A DNA stretch of 7,980 nucleotides. Source: Candidatus Altarchaeales archaeon (GTDB taxonomy: Archaea; Altiarchaeota; Altiarchaeia; IMC4; SCGC-AAA252-I15). The position numbers and the translations under genes are program-made. Where the stretch lies: positions 1-7,980 of the forward strand of contig WJJK01000313.1 of the NCBI GenBank assembly GCA_014729705.1, in the 5' to 3' direction. This document shows, piece after piece, positions 5,071-7,980 of the stretch. The notes beneath the pieces were generated by a model. It saw only the letters and a list, made by a program, of their open reading frames with translations. It did no database searches and was not told where the DNA came from. The number at the start of each line of letters is the position of its first letter. Position 1 is the stretch's first letter.

Positions 5071-6646
5071 CAGTATCCTTATCCTGGTTTAGATGGCTTT
5101 TCTTGTTTGAGAGATTAAAACTGTAGGCGACATTAAAATCCGCTAAAACATTGTATGCCGGTGGATATTCTTTTTTCAGATAATCCCTCAAACCTGCAGG
5201 AACTATTGTGTATCCTGCATTTGAGAAACTAATGTCACCCACAAATTCTCTATCTTCGTATTCTCTCCGAAAATACGCAAACGGCACTCCATCATATGCT
5301 AGGCTCAGGGAATGTATAGTGGTTTCACATTCAAGGTATTGGTTTATGTAGCTCATACCCACAACAAGATCCCCCTCCCCAACATTACGGTTTACATATG
5401 CTATGGCGCCCATTAAAGATTCAACATCCATACAACCAATTCCTCCAAAAGAAAACAAGAGGATGTCCACACCCAGGATTAAAATCAAAGGCAGGGTGAT
5501 GAGCAATTTAACCTGCTTCGGTGAGAGGAGTGTTTTTTCAGAGAAAACCTTAACACGCCTCCATAAACCTTCAACCAATACTGCCGCCCCCAGGCTTGTC
5601 AAGTAAACCAGGGGTATGCTCATATGGTCCCAGCGGTTAGCGCTCAACAACGCGAGAAACCAAACTCCGGTGTAAACCCATAAAACATCCCTTAAACTGC
5701 TTTTCCTCAGTTTAATGAGGCCTATGAAGCACCAAATTAATATCGCGGACGGAAACCCTTCAAAAAAATTTTGTGTTGTAACCATTTTTAGGGAAAATAA
5801 AGATGCAAGAAGGTAGACCACGAAATCCGCAGGCGTTTCATCGGATTCATAGGTGCGGCTTAGGTAGTCAAAAAATCTTAGCAAACCCTTCGAATAAACT
5901 TTCAACAAAAAAAACAAGAAAATAACCATCAACGCTACTGCACTTGCGTGTGGATAAAAGCTAAAGTAATTGACTAAATCCTCAAGAAAAAAACCTTCCC
6001 AGAAAAAAACCATGTATCCTGCGAATAATAACAAAGGAGAAATCGAAAACAAAAAAACCATACATGATTTGCTCTTTTGGCCTTTAGCGTATAACACAAC
6101 AAAGGCCGCTAACACAAATACCGCTGCGGTGTATTGAGTCAAACAAGCAAAACCCAAAACCAAGACAGTATAGGCTAAAAATCTGTTTTCACCTGATTTC
6201 AGGTAGGTGGTTAAAAAATAGATTGACGCAAGCGCCTGCAAACCCAACAGGTTATTGGCGTATCCTGTTTTATTCCAAAAAATTAGTTCAGGGAAAACTG
6301 CGAACACCAAACCCGAAAACCAACCAAGAGACCCTCCCCCATGCTCCTGCCCCAACCGGACTGCGAAGAAAAGACCCCCTAATGCGCATAAAACTGAGAA
6401 CAATCGCAGAACCCAGATATGCCTCCCCAAAACGCCGACCAACAAAGACGTCAACACAATATATGCCGGGGGGTGGGGCACAAAATTATATCTATAGCCA
6501 AAATACTCGGCCCCACCTTCCATAAGGTTGCTAGCGTACTCCAGATTCGCGCCTTCATCCCAAAACCACTGAGGACAACAACAAAGACCTGGCAGGCGGA
6601 AAACAAAAAAAAACAAAAGAATCAAAAACCAAAATCGTTTTTCCAT
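5030..6646 (-). CDS. GT39/PMT-like GT-C glycosyltransferase (polyprenyl-phosphate-sugar dependent)
   Basis: A 538-aa polytopic membrane protein. It opens with a hydrophobic helix, then FWDEGANLEYASNL with D30/E31 at the first external loop, where GT-C enzymes of the PMT/ArnT type keep their catalytic acidic pair. FVPHPPAYIVL (about 55-65) matches the HPP-x-Y motif of glycosyltransferase family 39. About ten hydrophobic segments follow up to residue 400 or so, then a soluble C-terminal part of about 130 residues. Such proteins take a sugar from a polyprenyl-phosphate donor on the outer face and add it to a lipid-linked glycan, lipid or protein; the sugar and acceptor cannot be read from sequence. 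It lies 34 nt after the PIG-V-like gene, so the two probably share an mRNA, and no Shine-Dalgarno is visible. LCCC (21-24), just before the catalytic loop, is unusual. The 3' end overlaps the kinase gene convergently by 41 bp. Confidence 0.82.
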   Translation of the reverse strand: MEKRFWFLILLFFFVFRLPGLCCCPQWFWDEGANLEYASNLMEGGAEYFGYRYNFVPHPPAYIVLTSLLVGVLGRHIWVLRLFSVLCALGGLFFAVRLGQEHGGGSLGWFSGLVFAVFPELIFWNKTGYANNLLGLQALASIYFLTTYLKSGENRFLAYTVLVLGFACLTQYTAAVFVLAAFVVLYAKGQKSKSCMVFLFSISPLLLFAGYMVFFWEGFFLEDLVNYFSFYPHASAVALMVIFLFFLLKVYSKGLLRFFDYLSRTYESDETPADFVVYLLASLFSLKMVTTQNFFEGFPSAILIWCFIGLIKLRKSSLRDVLWVYTGVWFLALLSANRWDHMSIPLVYLTSLGAAVLVEGLWRRVKVFSEKTLLSPKQVKLLITLPLILILGVDILLFSFGGIGCMDVESLMGAIAYVNRNVGEGDLVVGMSYINQYLECETTIHSLSLAYDGVPFAYFRREYEDREFVGDISFSNAGYTIVPAGLRDYLKKEYPPAYNVLADFNVAYSFNLSNKKSHLNQDKDTVTEFLVLENPSLA

Positions 6647-6674
6647 GCTAAATAAATATCAAATCGGTTGCGTT

Positions 6675-6680
6675 AAAAAA
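6675..6680 (-). terminator. Possible weak T-run terminator after the PIG-V-like gene
   Basis: Six T residues on the minus strand follow directly after the TGA at 6683-6681. Archaeal termination often uses T-runs, so partial termination before the GT39-like gene is possible. Six T's is short, and no hairpin is seen. Confidence 0.2.
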
Positions 6681-7811
6681 TCAGATGAAGGAAACAAGGT
6701 TTCCAGTGAAAACTGCGAACAACAAAGCGCAGAAAATAAATATTGATGAGGCGAAGAGCATATCGTTTCTGTCAAAAATGAGGCCATAATATAGGAATAC
6801 GGGCCAAATTGTGCCCAGGAACCGGCCAAGACAATACGATGGATCCCCCAAAACGGAGGTATAAAACACCATCAAGATCATAGCATACCAAAAAAGAGGC
6901 CTATTTTTTTCCCTGAGTCTCCAGGAACCCAGGAAAAAAAAGTAAGTAAAAAGCCATCCGAAAACACCGGCTGGCACCGCACCTAACGGAGGGAATACAA
7001 ACCTTATGTTATGGAAATTATTGAATTCAGCTTCATGAAAACCCAAGCCCGTTTGATGAGGTATATATAGAAAGAAGAAGTAGAGCACAGGCAAAATGAA
7101 TACGTTGAGGTGGATGAGGTTTCTCAGGATAACAGGGTTTTTGATTTTCTTGTAGTTTTTAAGTAAATAGGCGAAGGTTGTTATCGGGAAAAGAAGGACT
7201 CCAGGGAATCGAGTGAAGGAGGCAAGCAACATGAAAACCCCGCAGAAAACCAGTTTGTTTTTTTGGAAAAACATCCATGAAGCCAGGAGGAAGACCATAA
7301 AAAGAGGCTCTGAATAGCTCAATAGCCAGTAAACGGCGTTATAGGGGTAGAGGATGAAAATAAGACAGGATTTGAAGGCTGAATCAGCCGATACATAGCT
7401 TCTTGCGATGTGGTAGAACAAGGCTACTGCTACAAAAGAGGCTAGGTTTGAGACAACAAAACTTGCCACTTTTACCCCCAAAAAAACCGAGAAAAACCGT
7501 ATGAAGGCAGGATACATAAACATCCACTGAAGATTGCTTGGATTCCGGTACCCGTTTTTTGCGATGGCAAGATAGGCTTCAGAGTCGAAGCTGTTGGATA
7601 ACATGTCGAGCATGCTGCGCCGGTTAGGGTATATGCCTTTGACTTTGAGGTTATGGTATAAGTCGGTTTCCCGGAAAACTGGGAGATCCTGAAAAAAACT
7701 CAGGGGGATGAAGTGCAGGCAAAGAACCAGGAAAACCTTCAGAACCACAAGAACAGTAAACAGTAATACTATGTGCCTTTGTTTTTCTGTTAACCTCGCC
7801 TGCAAACCCAT
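6681..7811 (-). CDS. PIG-V-like mannosyltransferase (GT-C family)
   Basis: A 376-aa multi-helix membrane protein. The external loop after helix 1 ends with FDSEAYLAIAKNGY (75-88), resembling the WDS-x-xYL-x-IA-x-xGY catalytic loop of PIG-V, the second mannosyltransferase of eukaryotic GPI synthesis; here Phe replaces the usual Trp before D76. Further matches are MYPAFIRFF (99-107), LSYSEPLF (164-171) and SFTRFPGVLL (198-207), in the same order as the LYP, SE-x-x-F and TR-x-NG motifs of that family. By analogy it should add a hexose, possibly mannose, from a polyprenyl-phosphate sugar to a membrane glycolipid or lipid-linked glycan; archaea with this family do not necessarily make GPI. In-frame stops (TAG, TAA) lie within four codons upstream of ATG 7811, fixing the start at or after it. 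It is the first gene of a likely two-gene unit, with a divergent promoter region behind it. Confidence 0.8.
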   Translation of the reverse strand: MGLQARLTEKQRHIVLLFTVLVVLKVFLVLCLHFIPLSFFQDLPVFRETDLYHNLKVKGIYPNRRSMLDMLSNSFDSEAYLAIAKNGYRNPSNLQWMFMYPAFIRFFSVFLGVKVASFVVSNLASFVAVALFYHIARSYVSADSAFKSCLIFILYPYNAVYWLLSYSEPLFMVFLLASWMFFQKNKLVFCGVFMLLASFTRFPGVLLFPITTFAYLLKNYKKIKNPVILRNLIHLNVFILPVLYFFFLYIPHQTGLGFHEAEFNNFHNIRFVFPPLGAVPAGVFGWLFTYFFFLGSWRLREKNRPLFWYAMILMVFYTSVLGDPSYCLGRFLGTIWPVFLYYGLIFDRNDMLFASSIFIFCALLFAVFTGNLVSFI

Positions 7812-7837
7812 TTAATTACTATCCTTACCTCTTTTTT

Positions 7838-7852
7838 GCATAAATATTTGTA
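7838..7852. promoter_or_regulatory. Shared TATA-like region of the divergent glycosyltransferase genes
   Basis: The 56-bp gap between the divergent starts at 7811 and 7868 contains GCATAAATATTTG, with the palindrome AAATATTT at 7842-7849. Its centre lies about 24 bp from the right-hand ATG and about 33 bp from the left-hand one, suitable for an archaeal TATA box in both directions with very short leaders. A minus-strand GAGGT (7828-7832) sits 16 nt before the PIG-V start, too far for a normal ribosome-binding site. Confidence 0.4.
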
Positions 7853-7867
7853 TTGAAATAATAGGGT

Positions 7868-7980
7868 ATGCAAGGATTTCTTAAATCACGCAAGCGGCTT
7901 CTTCTGCCGTTGGCGATTTTCTTGATAGCGTTCGGTTTCCGCCTATTCTACCAGAACGCAGGCCTCTACCACACCGACAG
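7868..7980 (+). CDS. Membrane protein, probable GT-C glycosyltransferase, N-terminal fragment
   Basis: An open frame starts at ATG 7868 and runs off the window after 37 codons. A TAG two codons upstream makes this the first possible start, and a TATA-like box 24 bp before it suggests a leaderless mRNA. The protein begins with a basic segment (KSRKR), a single hydrophobic helix (LLLPLAIFLIAFGFRLF) and then YQNAGLYHTD. A first helix followed by an external loop with an early Asp is the usual opening of GT-C glycosyltransferases such as GT39-like proteins. Together with the two GT-C genes next to it, a third such enzyme is the best guess. Only the start is visible, so the family is not proven. 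Confidence 0.55.
   Translation, partial: MQGFLKSRKRLLLPLAIFLIAFGFRLFYQNAGLYHTD

Noticed and set aside
6223..6655. Plus-strand open frames of 78-100 aa within the GT39-like gene
   Set aside because: Antisense to a coherent membrane protein with GT39 motifs; their Lys/Pro/Thr-rich composition only mirrors the A- and C-rich antisense of hydrophobic codons.

Overview
This window looks archaeal. It carries an AglB/STT3-type oligosaccharyltransferase, a cis-prenyltransferase tail directly upstream of it, and an AK6/Fap7-type kinase. It has A/T-rich TATA-like boxes about 24-33 nt upstream of start codons, and several starts lack a Shine-Dalgarno sequence and look leaderless. Phylum cannot be fixed from the sequence. 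The small membrane pilins and compact, overlapping genes would suit a DPANN-type archaeon, but that is inference at low confidence.

Layout: (1) Positions 1-3062, + strand: the 3' end of a polyprenyl (undecaprenyl/dolichyl-type) diphosphate synthase, then a complete aglB/STT3 with all major catalytic motifs recognisable. (2) Positions 3071-4424, - strand: four consecutive small genes encoding paralogous two-helix membrane proteins with cleavable-looking signal peptides and a near-invariant loop (ADxPGGRKKA). They resemble type IV secretion/conjugation pilins of the VirB2/TrbC (T4SS_pilin) class. (3) Position 4513 onward, + strand: an AK6/Fap7-like adenylate kinase/ATPase, divergent from the pilin operon across an 88-bp region that contains a palindromic TATA-like element. 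(4) Positions 5030-7811, - strand: two polytopic GT-C glycosyltransferase-like proteins (a PIG-V-like mannosyltransferase, then a GT39/PMT-like protein), probably one transcription unit. The second gene ends convergently inside the kinase gene with a 41-bp overlap. (5) Position 7868 to the window end, + strand: the start of another membrane protein with a GT-C-like N-terminus.

How it fits together: the prenyltransferase would make the lipid carrier, the GT-C enzymes would use polyprenyl-phosphate sugars on the outer face of the membrane, and AglB would transfer the finished glycan to Asn-X-Ser/Thr sites. This is a surface-glycosylation neighbourhood interrupted by a four-gene pilin array. The array is the most unusual part. 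It suggests an archaeal conjugation- or DNA-transfer-like pilus made of several related subunits, although no VirB4, VirB6 or VirD4-like gene lies in the window. Three of the four pilins lack any Asn-X-Ser/Thr sequon, so proximity to aglB does not by itself mean they are its substrates. There is no protein-free stretch above 300 bp, and I saw no tRNA, rRNA, CRISPR array or transposon.
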